From Adineta vaga (taxonomy: Eukaryota > Rotifera): a stretch of DNA of 64,000 nt. Under the pieces are notes generated by a model. That model saw only the letters and a list, made by a program, of their open reading frames with translations, ran no database searches and was not told the DNA's origin. Below, piece by piece: positions 48,259 to 59,419 of this stretch. Within the stretch, counting starts at the first letter, position 1. Each line of letters starts with the position of its first letter. The stretch is taken from NCBI GenBank assembly GCA_021613535.1, contig CP075492.1, positions 930,001 through 994,000 of the forward strand. Reading direction: 5' to 3'. The position numbers and the translations under genes were made by a program.

Positions 48259-49230
48259 AAGAAATCATAAATTCAATATTTACTGATTTGTTTTCTTCAA
48301 TGGAATACGAAATTTGTTGAAAGAAATAATTATTTCTATCAGAACAGAATGAAATATGAAAGAAATATACATCAATCATATTGAAGAAAAAGAAAAGAGA
48401 TACGCCTCAATAAATGACACAGTATAACATATGTGTGTTCAAGCATAACATTAGAATCAAAGAAGTGTGATATACAACACATGTTAACACTTTTCTTTTT
48501 ATTTTTTATTGAAAAAACTGATAACCTAGAGACACGTAATGGAAAATTTCTTCAACAACAATAATAGAAAGAAAGAAATGAAATTAATATATATATAATA
48601 TACAATTAAATAGAAAAGGAAAACATAATAAATGTATATTTTGTAATTATTTTAAATTAATATAAATATATTTTGATAAGAATTTAATAAAAATGACTTT
48701 CAAATAATGATTAATATATATTTTAATTAAATTATTGAAAGTCTTTAAATTAAATAATATTATTATTTATAAATCAACTATATTAATATATTTAGATGTA
48801 ATAGAAAATGTTCGTATTATAATTCTTGAACAAGTCAATAGTTTTAAATTTAATCTTGATATTCTTTTTTCTTTTTGACTATTCATATCAGAACTTATAT
48901 TAATCCAGATGATAAACAATCATATCATTTTAAACACATCAAATCAATGAAGTTTATAAGAAAATAATCAAAATTAAAACAATTTCTATCAATTAAAATA
49001 GTTGAAGGTGAAAAAGTATTAAAAAATTGTTCTTCAATATTTATCTGTTGGATATAAATGATTATTTTGAAATATCACTTATAAAAACAATTCGAGGATG
49101 TGAATAATAGGATTTATTAATTATGTTTATATATTCTACATGTATTTTAATGGATAATCTGTGATTTTTAGAAGAAAATTCTTATAATTGAATAAAAATT
49201 TTAATTTAATTTGTAAATTATATTAATAGA
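48259..49230. other. Very AT-rich intergenic DNA with weak coding remnants
   Basis: Upstream of the fucosyltransferase gene. Around 48905-49075 a plus frame reads DDKQSYHFKHIKSMKFIRK then a stop and LSIKIVEGEKVLKNCSS, which may be decayed coding sequence. Nothing firm. Confidence 0.4.
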
Positions 49231-49710
49231 ATGATGAATATTGATCGATTAATTATTTTATTTATATTTTATTCTATTATTTGAGAATCTTATTTAACTG
49301 ATCTTTCAATTATAATAATATCAAATATTATTATACAATTGAATTCTTCTAATAATAATTCATTAAAAATTAAAAGATTTAATATTAATATTAATACCAA
49401 AAATTTCATCAAAACTTATTTATCGTTTAGAATTGATCGATATGAATTTTAATGATAATTTTTCAACAAATCTTCTTCTTTTACTTTTGATAATAATCCG
49501 TACAAATCAGATCTAATATATATTTAACTAAATGAATTAAACGAAAAATATTATTTATTTCCTTTTGGATTTGATCCAACTAATGGAATTTTTCATTATC
49601 GATGGAATGATGCTATATTACGATATTTAACATTTGCTTTATTTACTGAATTATATCAAATTTTACAACGACTTGATTATAATCTTTCTTATTGTCATAA
49701 ATGTTCTTGA
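49231..49710 (+). pseudogene. Possible decayed secreted/type II protein gene
   Basis: Starts MMNIDRLIILFIFYSII and then an in-frame TGA, further broken frames, and finally a clean block FDPTNGIFHYRWNDAILRYL followed by TFALFTELYQILQRLD, NLSYCHKC and TGA at 49708-49710. The last block vaguely recalls GT15-type mannosyltransferase ends, but this is not certain. No intact reading frame. Confidence 0.35.
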
Positions 49711-49796
49711 ATTAATTTAGTTAAGAAATTTATTTCAAATATATAAAATGAAGATGTGAAGGAGAAAATAATACTTACTCACAACTATCTAGAATT

Positions 49797-49852
49797 GGGT
49801 GTTAGATAGCGAAAATATACACACCTACACTCACCCACACCCTTCCATACGA
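49797..49852. repeat. Telomere-like hairpin (family copy)
   Basis: GGGTGTTAGATAGCG ... CACACCTACACTCACCCACA. Right side extended and C-rich, left arm shorter; further related words begin near 49752. Confidence 0.55.
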
Positions 49853-50324
49853 ATTATACGATCTCATGTTCTCTGTCAAAAGCAAGTCTGATCGAATGCG
49901 ATGTCACTTTCTATGTAAATCAAATAAGCGGGACGAAAATATTTTTTTATTTAACCTCCTGAATACCGACAGAGTTTTTTCGTTCTGTTGGATACGCAAA
50001 AAAAGATGGCGAATCACTCTCTCTAGCGAATTTATAGCTGGTGAACGATTTGACAGAACACAAAATGGGAAGTGTCATCATATCGCTTATATAGCAATGT
50101 ATTTTCTTTTATAAATATGTTGTAGGAAAGATTAAGATTCAATTCAGATTAAAATTGTTTCATTCTGTCATATCATAACACAGATACAAAATTTTCTTTT
50201 GATTCTATTTATCTTAGGTAAATATTCGTCACCGTTTTCACTCTCGTATATTTTCTCTTTCTCCATTTTCACGTGCAAATCAACACAATTGTTATTATTA
50301 TTTACTTTCTCTTAGACGACATAT

Positions 50325-51041
50325 ATGGCTAATTCAAATGTTAAAACAAACAAGAAACAGTGTGTAAAATGTGACAATACAAAAAATAGTGGAGGTTTGT
50401 TTACTTGTGATGGATGCCAACGAATGTTTTGTGCACGGCACGTTAATGAACATCGACAAGAACTCAGTATTCAGTTAGACAATACTATGCAGGAACATAA
50501 TTGTATTCAAGAACAATCTAATCAGTTGACAATAAATGAATCTACATTGAAACAAATTGACGCATGGGAAAAAAAGTCGATAGATAAAATTAAACAAATA
50601 GCCGATAAAACTCGTGCAGATTTCCTTCAATGGTATCAGAATGCTCATGACCAAATTAAAAGAGAGTGCACGGAACTTGGTAAAACTCTTGCTATTGCTC
50701 ATGATCAGGATGATTTCTCTGAGTCAAATCTCAATCAATGGAAGAAATTGTTAGATAACCTTCAGAAACAGTTGGATTCAACAACAAAGGTTAACATTGT
50801 TGAAGATCATCGATTAACAATAAACCTCATTAAAATCAGTCATAATATTCCTTCTACAAATGCTCGTTTCCAACCTAATCCAAGGATGTCGACATCACAC
50901 ATTACAATGGAATCACCATCTCCTCAAATGGTATTCAATCGAAGAGAAGATCCAACCGCTTCTCATAATAACATTGCACAATCAAACACTCCAAAACTTC
51001 ACTCCAATAATACAAAACCTCCGGAATGTAAGCAACAATAA
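50325..51041 (+). CDS. B-box zinc-finger / coiled-coil protein, 238 aa
   Basis: TRIM-like protein without RING. N-terminal zinc-binding region CVKCDNTKNSGG, CDGCQRMFCARHVNEH (residues 13-45), then a long helical, charged segment (SIDKIKQIADKTRADFLQWY, NQWKKLLDNLQKQLD) suitable for coiled-coil dimerisation, and a disordered Ser/Asn/Pro-rich tail. Single coding exon; a possible 5' UTR intron lies at 50218-50315 (GTAAAT...CTTAG), ending 9 bp before the ATG. In related rotifer proteins such a module often precedes NHL repeats, but the frame ends here with TAA. Role unknown; probably a cytoplasmic scaffold. Confidence 0.8.
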   Translation: MANSNVKTNKKQCVKCDNTKNSGGLFTCDGCQRMFCARHVNEHRQELSIQLDNTMQEHNCIQEQSNQLTINESTLKQIDAWEKKSIDKIKQIADKTRADFLQWYQNAHDQIKRECTELGKTLAIAHDQDDFSESNLNQWKKLLDNLQKQLDSTTKVNIVEDHRLTINLIKISHNIPSTNARFQPNPRMSTSHITMESPSPQMVFNRREDPTASHNNIAQSNTPKLHSNNTKPPECKQQ

Positions 51042-51496
51042 CTGAATTTTGAGAAAAAAAATTGAGACTGTTTTTCTCTATGAAGAACTTTCAAAAAAAA
51101 GAGAAAAACACACCTAACAACTTTTTTTATTTTCTTCTCACAAATAAAACTAATCAGGACATGGAATATTTTTTTCTACTGCGTCATATGCTACTAAAGA
51201 AAGTCTTCTTAATTGACGATGAAAACAGTCAATAACTAAAAAACAATTGATTTTTACAATATTGCAAATTCTATGTTTTATCAATGAGGAGAATAACATA
51301 GAAGAAAAATAAATTCGTAAGTGTTATTTTCACATAGATATATGAAACGACGCCATGCCCTCTTTGAGGGTGTGGGTGTTAGTATTACACCTATCTAATA
51401 CCCACACTCTCAAGAAATATTCGTACGTTTGAGAGATTTAGGTTGGAATCCTCCTATTATATTAACGAAATCAATCGCATGTATGGTTTGACATTA
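51042..51496. other. Intergenic region with one strong hairpin
   Basis: Contains the hairpin at 51364-51413. No other feature supported. Confidence 0.5.
51364..51413. repeat. Telomere-like hairpin, best-preserved copy
   Basis: Left arm TTTGAGGGTGTGGGTGTTAG, right arm CTAATACCCACACTCTCAAG, about 18 paired bases around a 10-base loop. Confidence 0.85.
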
Positions 51497-51986
51497 ATGT
51501 ATAATACAGAAATGGATCAATATATAGATGAAGACAATATTCAAATGGATTCTCACCAGATACTGGATAATTCATTGTACAATGACCAACGACGTAAGAA
51601 TCACTGAACATTAGCTGTTAGATATTGATCTTTGCTTTTAGTCATTTCTCCTAAAACTACATATCAATTAATTTTACTCGAAATACAAAATAGGTAAAAA
51701 TATTTAATGACATGCATCAATATATTTTCTTTCTTAGAGTCTTAAATCCGGTCGAAGATGAACGCACACTTGACATATATTTAATCATGGAATATATCAT
51801 CGATCAAGTATGTGGTGAAAAGGCCAAGACGAATGGTAGTTATTTTACCTACCATTGTAACATACATTTTATTGTTCGGTAGATAGTCTTCATCCTGGTG
51901 ATATTGAAGATGTTGAGCTTACTCGACTAAGTGAAATATTTGATAGAGAATATTATGGATATGTTGCTGATTTAGAACTGGTCTAA
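51497..51986 (+). CDS. Small four-exon orphan protein, 116 aa
   Basis: Exons 51497-51593, 51642-51693, 51738-51835 and 51883-51986; introns of 44-48 bp, phases 1, 2 and 1; total 351 nt. Every junction has GT-AG and keeps frame, which supports a real gene although each exon is tiny. The protein is acidic (MYNTEMDQYIDEDNIQMDSH, NPVEDERTLDIYLIMEYI, DIEDVELTRLSEIFD) with no signal peptide or TM. I do not recognise it. Confidence 0.6.
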
Positions 51987-52202
51987 GCAATGAACACACT
52001 TTTAATTACATCCGGAACCATCAAATCTAATGACAATGATGATTTCTCACATTCATCTATCCAAATTTTTAACCCATCATACACATCAAACAGAAATATC
52101 AAGCGATTTCGACAACGATGAATATTATTAATAGTAAGATGATATTTAATCAATATTTTTATTCTTTTAAAATATCAATCAATGTTAGAATTTATCATTA
52201 TT

Positions 52203-52984
52203 TTAAGAATGACATTCCTTTGAAATTGCAAAGATACTTCGATCTACAATATCTTCGACGTAACCAGTTGTTACTGATGTTGTACTCGCTCCTAAAATAA
52301 AAAGTATAATTATTCGTTTTTTTTTATCAAAAAGAAAAGTAAAATCTTACCAATATTTTCAATAATAAATCCTGATTCAAATAGAATACAGCTCACTCGA
52401 CTAACTTTTCGATAACTAATCATACCAAAAGCATCATATGTCCATGTATCCGCAAGAATTTCTTTTCCATTATGATTATAGAGTGATGAGTTGGTATAAT
52501 TTTCATGTTCTATAAGAAAAGAATAAAACTTAACAATTTATATTTAAAATAAAAAATTCTAACCTAAAATACAATTGTCTTGTGGATAATGTAAATCTCC
52601 CATCAGGCAATAATTTCCATCTGGAAAATATAAATATTGCATTTTATTTTTATAATCAAGAATATTGTGAAAATGATTTAGACGACCAACCATAGAATGA
52701 TTTGTAGGTCCCCTTGTTGCAATTAAACCATTTTCAATATCATGTGCTTCTTCATGTTCGATTTATATTGAAAAAAATTATTTTTAAAGAATAAAAGTTT
52801 ATTTTAATATTTTAAATATAAAACTACTTAAAAAAGATGTTGTCACCGTTTCATCTGGTAATACATTTTGAGATGTAGCAATTATTTTCGCACTATATCG
52901 TTTTGGAAAACAACAACGTTCGGGTGGATTTTCTAATGGTTTAGACAAACCATTTGTAATAAAAATCAAAATAATGAAAACACT
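52203..52984 (-). CDS. Ependymin-related secreted protein, 5' end unresolved
   Basis: Exons on the minus strand: about 52984-52828, 52749-52564, 52509-52351 and 52291-52203; all internal junctions are phase 1 and GT-AG. Sequence follows the ependymin-related pattern: a hydrophobic leader (VFIILIFITNG), ERCCFPKRYSAKI, MQYLYFPDGNYCLM, ILADTWTYDAFG, SRVSCILFESGF, and the end VEDIVDRSIFAISKECHS. Ependymin-related proteins are secreted glycoproteins with a lipid-binding fold. The leader exon has no ATG: it opens after TAA TAA AGT, so either a short first exon lies upstream or the start codon is lost. Confidence 0.65.
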
Positions 52985-53462
52985 TTATTATTTTGTATTA
53001 GTATTTATAGAAAAAATCAATTGTGAGTACTTTTGATAAAAGTCATGTCTAAAAAATCGTATCATATTTCAAAATATTCAAAAAAAGGAGGAATATATCA
53101 TAGTTTGAAGATTTATTTTTAATAGACAACGATTAGTGCGAGTGACTAATGTACAAATATCATATTTCTATGAATACTATGGATTTTCTTTTGTAATTTG
53201 AAGAGACATATATTTGATAATTTACTGATATGATAATAAAATGGATACGTTATTATTCTATTTGAAATACATAAAACAATTTTGTTATCTCGACGATCTG
53301 TAATAGTTACACTATGATATAGTGAAAAAGAGAAAGATAAGTTTTGTTATTGAGAATGTGACAAAGACAAATGAAACTTTCATTTCACATTGATAAAATT
53401 AAAATTTCTATACGAATTAATCATTATTTCTAATATATTAACGATATCTATATTGGTACAAT
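52985..53462. other. Intergenic region, nothing recognised
   Basis: AT-rich. May contain the missing first exon of the ependymin-related gene, but none could be assigned. Confidence 0.4.
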
Positions 53463-54090
53463 ATGCGTGATTGTAAATCAAAAAGGTTAAATTTCTTAAC
53501 TCTAGGTCTACTAGTCTTCATTCCATGTGTCATTATGGGTTCAATTTTTGCTGATTCTTATGTTAAAGATCGAAAAACACTAACTGTTTATACGATTACA
53601 AAATGTCTTGTATTCAATTATACATTTCTTGAACATAAATATAATCGATATCATCATCGTTCATGTAACCCGTGATATATGTTACGGTAAAAAATGTTCG
53701 AAATACGACTATGTTGATGAATATTTATTCGTCTATCATATCCTATTCACAATATGGTAATTCAATCATCAATGTTTATAAAACAATGAATCGAAATGGA
53801 AAACATCGATCAGTAAAAGTAAAAGATTTCATTTTTTAATATGTTTTATTTGACTTTATTCTTATATTAAAGATTGGTTAAAGGTACTCTTGTTATTATC
53901 ATTCAATTTATATTACAAATATTATTTAGAATTTGTCAACAACAAAATTAGATTTGATTGAATTATGTATTTTCTTTGAAATCATTGGTGTTACTTGTGT
54001 ATTATCATTGATTTGCTTAATTCCTTATTTGAGATGTATCGCATATATTGTGAATGTCGTTCATATCTATCAAATATGTGTGTTTCATTG
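53463..54090 (+). pseudogene. Two-TM small membrane protein gene, probably broken
   Basis: Starts MRDCKSKRLNFLTLGLLVFI with a TM helix and an extracellular part (FADSYVKDRKTLTVYTITKC). It stops at TGA 53673-53675. Adjacent frames continue plausibly (DICYGKKCSKYDYVDEYLFV; NSIINVYKTMNRNGKH) and a second TM follows (CIFFEIIGVTCVLSLICLIP). This looks like one gene broken by small indels, or one with introns I could not place. Confidence 0.35.
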
Positions 54091-54236
54091 AGAAATTTAT
54101 GTACAAGAAATTGAAATAAAAGATTTCGTGAATATAATATTCAAACAATATCGAATAATGAATTCAATTTTCGATTTTAAATAGTTTGAAATTTTCTGGT
54201 TTCGTAGTCGGACTATATTTCCTATATTTTTGAAAA

Positions 54237-54283
54237 GGATGTGGATGATTAGCTAGTCCTCCACACATCCACCCACGCCCTCT
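54237..54283. repeat. Telomere-like hairpin overlapping a small ORF
   Basis: AGGATGTGGATGATTAGCT ... TCCACACATCCACCCACGCC. Its right arm supplies the last codons of the minus-strand ORF at 54253-54519. Confidence 0.6.
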
Positions 54284-54519
54284 CTTTTCTTGATGATTGA
54301 ATTGTCAAATGGTGAATTTTGAACAGTCATATCCTTGTGTGATAAAAGATCTGATTTAATGACTTCATCGACTGTTTGAATGATTGAAGTTATACATTGA
54401 TGTAATCTTGTTTCATTGTAATTCGAAAGCCTTGTGTGATGGATTGTTTTATTTAGATTAGAATGAATTCTGCATTGTATATGTGTAATAGCAATTATTA
54501 CAAACAAACTTCTATTCAT
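54253..54519 (-). CDS. Small putative secreted protein, 88 aa
   Basis: Signal-peptide-like start MNRSLFVIIAITHIQCRIHS and two NxT/S sites. No recognised domain. The C-terminal KREGVGGCVED is encoded by the arm of a dispersed hairpin, so the natural end may have been replaced. Could also be an exon of a larger gene or chance. Confidence 0.4.
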   Translation of the reverse strand: MNRSLFVIIAITHIQCRIHSNLNKTIHHTRLSNYNETRLHQCITSIIQTVDEVIKSDLLSHKDMTVQNSPFDNSIIKKREGVGGCVED

Positions 54520-56137
54520 TCATAGAGAAAAAGAAAACAATTCACACGATTTTCGCATTGATATGAATAAGTCCTTTTGATAAAATATATGATATTCTAG
54601 CAAGTAAAGGTTGTGACAATGATTTTAGATGAGAAAAATAAGAAAATATGTGCTTAGAAAGGAAATTAGAACCATATACTTTGAAAATGTAAAATTTTAT
54701 CTTGTCTAGCATTTTCTGCAATAATAATAAAATGTTTTACGATTTTATAAATTCGCTTTTTAGCAAGAAATGTATTATATATAAGTTCACTGTTAAAATA
54801 TTTCTAATATTTCCAGTAAGGAAAGTGAGAAAATTCCTTCGATATCAGTGTGAAGCGAGCATGTCGGAGCACCAGAATCATGAAAACAAAACCCTACAAA
54901 AATTTGCTAATACATACTTAATCTTGTCGGCGAGAGTCCATTTGACAAAGTACTTTGAATGATCACTTTCCTACATAGGCATTTGCCCCCGACCCTCTTC
55001 TATTAAGTGTTGAAAACCGCAGGTCGAAATAACTTTTCAATCAAAATTTATACAATTTTTTTCCAACTGCCTTTTTTTAAATTTCGATAATAGTTTTATT
55101 TATGGAAGAAACAACAAATTAACAGAAACGTGAAACCAAAGCAAAAAGTTTATTTATATTAATTATAATTGGGCAATATGAAGGAATTGGGTTGGTACCA
55201 ATCCAACCGATCCAATTCGCAGCATACGTTGTCTCTAATGTCTGATTTATAATATTAAAAAGACGATTTATATTGTTCACTATCGGACAATAAGAAGGTA
55301 TCGGATTCGTACTTATCCACCCATACCAATCTGGTGAATAACACTTGATTTCTCATGCCATAATATATTGCTATTGTGTTGAATTCTAGTGTATTTTGAC
55401 CAAATTATCTGAATAAAATGTATTTTTTTTACACAAAACATGCTTTATATATTAGACAAGGTTATCACTTAAGTCTGATAAGAAATATTTATTTTATTCC
55501 TCGCTGAGAGTGACAATATTTAACTTGGAAACATTTTGTTTCTTTTATGCTGATACACACCATTTTCTTACGCTTGGTAAGAAGGTAAAGTTGAACAATG
55601 ATTCTGCTAATGGGACTGAACTTTCACAAATCTTGAAGGTGCGGATGTGGGTGTGAGTGTGAGGGTATGTCTAATATTAGCTATCAAACACCCACACCCA
55701 CACCCTCAATTTTTTCACCTAAAATTTGAAATAAAATTTCAGAAAAATTCCATCCAAAAACAGATCTGCTTGAATATTTAAATTAACATTTTTCGAAATA
55801 ATTGTATTTAATCGATTTGGATAAGCAAAATCAACATTATTAAATTGAATTTGTCCATGAAAATCTTCATAAAAATTTTTTTCTTAAAAACATCGAAACA
55901 AAATCAAATCAAATCACAATTTCTTGCCCTTTTTCTGATTGATTATCAATAGGTGATTTTAGACAAAGAAATTCGAAAAAGTGATGAAATAGTTGTACAA
56001 AGAAATGTAACAGCATAAACAATGGGAAAAGTCAATTTGTATTTGGAAGACAAGGAAAGAACAAAACATGACAAAAACGTATGATGGGTTTTTCCTAAGA
56101 AATCTTTTTTCAAATTATGTCTCATTCTACAAATACC
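54520..56137. other. Intergenic region with hairpin and a diverged duplicate
   Basis: No gene supported. Segments near 55165-55218 and 55283-55336 are diverged direct repeats (GGCAATATGAAGGAATTGGG versus GGACAATAAGAAGGTATCGG). Hairpin at 55631-55709. Confidence 0.45.
55631..55709. repeat. Telomere-like hairpin, longest copy
   Basis: Left arm includes GATGTGGGTGTGAGTGTGAG, right arm CACCCACACCCACACCCTCA. The arms hold several TGTGGG-like units. Confidence 0.8.
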
Positions 56138-57879
56138 CACGGAAAAATATTTAAGTCGCTACCGCTGAAGGACGCGGTTTTTTCATAATGGTTGCGGTTG
56201 TGTCTTGAAAGATCGCGGTCCGCAAAATAAACCGCTCTTGCCCGCGGTATTTTTTTATCGCAATATCGATTTAGCACGGTAAACTAGAACGAAACCGCGA
56301 TGTTCACACCGTTGAATGTCACTGCTTCAGAAAAGCTTGATAAGACATAGATTAGTTGCGGTATTCGAGAATCACCATACATTACGATATTATATTTTGG
56401 GAACTTTCTATTACAAACCGCCATCTCGTCATTATGTACGAAGATATCATTGTTCTAAATGATTTCGTGTTAGTAATATGGTCATATTTTTTATGTGATT
56501 TTTGTCATAATGATATATCACAACGATTTCCATTGACAAATGAAATGAGATGAGATAAAAAGACTTGTTCTGAAAGTTAAATTGCGAAGAAATTATTAAA
56601 CTGAATTCAAATAGACGTTATAGATTAATCTAATATTATATTGAGTGAAAATAGACATGAATACATCTTAAAGATACTCAGGCAGACAAAATCGATAAAA
56701 AAAACGCGATTCGCGAGAAAAAACAACGTTCTTATATTGTTTTTTTCCAAAAAAACGTCTATTTACCGTGTTAAAAAATACAGTTTTGTACCCGTATAAA
56801 CGATGTTTTTTCTTCCCGACAGAAAATAGACAATAACATCGTTTATACGGATACAAAACTGTATTTTTTAACACGGTAAATAGACGTTTTGTTGGAAAAA
56901 ACCAATATAAGAACGTTGTTTTTTCTCGCGAATCGTGTTTTTTTTATCGATTTTGTCTGTTTGGGTGTTATAGCCAGATTTCGTTGAGATGATCATTTGT
57001 GACAATATATTCATGAGATAGTAAAAGTTCAGAGATAAAAATAGACACAAATCTGTTTTTTCGACTGATGGAATCAAGATAAGTCTACCGAGTAGTATTC
57101 TCATGCGTTCTGACATACAAACCTACATATAGACAGAACTGTAATAATATTTAAAATAGTTAGACTTTGTCGTAACACATGATAACGCAGTTCATCAACT
57201 AAAGAGACTCATGAATGTAAATTTGTCTCCAGAAATGATTTTATTCGAATAGATTGTGTTTATAGTTCAATAATCATGACTATGAGAGATAAATAAGATT
57301 TTATATATATATCCCGTATAGCACATCATCAACATGAATATCTCAGAAAATTTAATAAAATTATAAATGAGATATAAATTATTAGGAATTATAAGATTCT
57401 TATAAATCTACTAATAAATGAAACATATCAGTTTAAATGAGAAGATTTTTTAATCACTGATTAGATTAGACTATCATATCTGATATTGGTATGAACATCA
57501 CCGGACGGTGAAATGGAATTAGTGGATTGCAATCACTCGATAAGAAGTTCGAATCTAATCAGAAGAAAATAAATAAAAAATAGATAGTGATATTTAATGA
57601 ATTGACCGAAGTGTTAAAGTATCATCTTAAGATAATGGATAGGTTACAAACATAGAAAAATTAAAGATTACCAGATAGATGTCAGAAATAATATACCATG
57701 AATATGATGAATTATATTTTTTCAGAAACCGTTAATAACCACGGTTTGAACATACGGCGGTTTGGGCGGTGTAGAAAAACCTAATAAAAGGTCTGACTTT
57801 TTCGGTACAAAATCACCGTTCAAAACCGCAAGTAATAAACCGTTAATTACCGCGGTATTTATTCAAAAAATTTTCCGTG
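56138..57879. mobile_element. Non-autonomous hAT-like element with ACCGCGGT subterminal repeats
   Basis: Ends are inverted 28-bp segments: CACGGAAAAATATTTAAGTC... and CACGGAAAATTTTTTGAATA..., both reaching ACCGC at the same distance. Within about 170 bp of each end the motif AACCGCGGT and its variants recur many times in both orientations, a layout typical of hAT transposase-binding regions. No target duplication could be seen and no transposase is present. The outer boundaries are therefore probable, not proven. Confidence 0.6.
56683..56959. repeat. 277-bp near-perfect palindrome (foldback)
   Basis: Left arm from 56683 (CAGACAAAATCGATAAAAAA) and right arm ending 56959 (TTTTTTATCGATTTTGTCTG) are about 125 bp each and match with only a few differences. 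The centre, about 26 bp, is unpaired (TTCTTCCCGACAGAAAATAG). Non-coding. Lies inside the hAT-like element. Confidence 0.9.
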
Positions 57880-58133
57880 AGCATCTATATGTATAACACT
57901 TTGATCATTTTTGTTTGATTGATAATTTGAGTAATGTAAAAAGTATTTTTATCATATCGAATTTCGAATTATACACTCTTCGTCTTCGATTACCAGTATT
58001 GAAACTTTATCTCTTTCTTTTAATGATGTTAGAACTATGTTGAAGTCAGTTATATTTCATCGAGAAATCAATTTGAAACAGTACGCTTTACTAAGCGTTT
58101 GTTATACGTTTTGAACTATTCTAGTATATTAAA
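57880..58133. other. Upstream region of the Cys-rich small gene
   Basis: Nothing identified beyond AT-rich DNA. Confidence 0.4.
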
Positions 58134-58411
58134 ATGTCCGAATACTATTCAAATCGTTATCAACCAACACCAATCGTTACACAACAAAATTATCCATATA
58201 ATCAACCACCAATTATTATCCAACAGGAAAATACTGAAGTTCAGCATGGATGTCATTGTTTACTTTGTCTTCTAACCGGTGGATTATGGGCTCCATTTTG
58301 GATAGCAGCTTGTTGTGGATGTTGTAAGTCATTGTTCATTACAAATCATATAGTCAAATGAGAATTTTTATTTTATTTTTCGGAATTTTAGGTTGTCGAA
58401 GACCATGTTAG
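58134..58411 (+). CDS. Small Cys-rich single-TM protein, 69 aa, two exons
   Basis: Exon 1 58134-58323 and exon 2 58392-58411, 68-bp intron, phase 1. The N-terminus is Tyr/Pro/Gln/Asn-rich (MSEYYSNRYQPTPIV), followed by HGCHCLLCLLTGGLWAPFW and ACCGCCCRRPC at the end, a hydrophobic Cys-rich hairpin or TM tail. Resembles CYSTM-like stress-associated tail-anchored proteins in architecture. The exact family is not established. Confidence 0.7.
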
Positions 58412-58772
58412 TTTAACAATATAACAGTCGTCTTTTTCTTACTCAGAACAATACCTTCAGATGTTTTTAAATTAGTTGATCTTTATCTAACCTTATTTGT
58501 TTATATTTATGTCATTGTCGTACTTGATTTATACTTTATTCGAATAATTGAATTCAGATTGTTAAATATCAGTTTTAAAATATATTAGTAACAGCCTTAT
58601 GTTATAACATATGTATGATCAATTATCACTCTATAACGAATGAACTGTGTCAATTATTCAATTATGTATTTTATCAATAAAGAAATTTTTCGTCACAGTC
58701 AATAAAAAAGTCTATAACTATGTGATATGTAATCATATTCGATCAGATAAGAGTTTCATCTTTGTTCAAATA
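58412..58772. other. Intergenic region
   Basis: AT-rich gap between two small plus-strand genes; no feature supported. Confidence 0.4.
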
Positions 58773-59419
58773 ATGTCATTTCATTGTTTAACATTATTCA
58801 TATTCACTGCAGGTTTTCAATTGTTACTTGGTGATTCTATTGGTGAGTAATTAAAACATTTTTAGATCTATTTATATTTCTTCTTAATTCAGTAAATACG
58901 GTTCAATCGATCAAACAACAACAACAGTACGAAGTGTCTCATGTTGAATATATTAGTTTACGTTCTTTTGAACAAGTTATTGTTGATTTTCAAAGTCTTG
59001 TTGGATCTGTTGAAGATGGAGCTTTTCAACGATTATCATCAACATCAATTGATGAAAAAGATTTTAAAATGCGTGTGAAAGAACATGAAGGAAAGAGTGT
59101 TTTCATGTAATTTCTTTTAATAGATCATGGAGAATGGTTATCTCATGTAAATATTATTGGAAAGAAAGCACGAATGTATACAATTGGAAATCCATTAATT
59201 GCAGAAACAATGCTCAAATATGATATACGTGTTGGACTCAATGTACCTATTCGTTTATTCATTTATGAAAATAAAATCGATAATACAGTACGAATTACTT
59301 ATGATTTACCATCATCATTGATGACTTATCTCAATAATGAAAATATCACTATTGCTGCCAAAAAACTTGATGTTAAACTCGAAGATTTATGTAAACAAGT
59401 AGCAAACACAATTGTTTGA
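58773..59419 (+). CDS. Secreted DUF302-like protein, 189 aa
   Basis: Exons 58773-58842, 58893-59096 and 59124-59419; all phase 1; total 570 nt. Signal peptide MSFHCLTLFIFTAGFQLLLG. The remainder matches the DUF302 layout: VDFQSLVGSVEDGAFQ, YTIGNPLIAETMLKYDIRVG, NVPIRLFIYE, RITYDLPSSLMTYL, LEDLCKQVANTIV. Biochemical role of DUF302 is unknown. The second intron is only 27 bp (GTGTTTTCATGTAATTTCTT...TAG); without splicing an in-frame TAA would end the protein, so splicing is required. Confidence 0.78.

Noticed and set aside
54702-54962. Open frame of 86 codons
   Set aside because: No start context, domain or splice support; composition like the surrounding AT-rich DNA.
55631-55709. CRISPR-like or satellite array made of TGTGGG units
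   Set aside because: Only a few units, arranged as an inverted pair rather than a direct array; fits the hairpin family.
56668-57116. Minus-strand open frames across the palindrome and its right flank
   Set aside because: They follow the symmetry of the foldback arms and have no protein-like composition.
57480-57560. Possible tRNA-like sequence (GTTCGAATC B-box-like word, GGAATTAGTGG)
   Set aside because: No acceptor stem or anticodon arm could be paired; probably chance or a very old SINE remnant.
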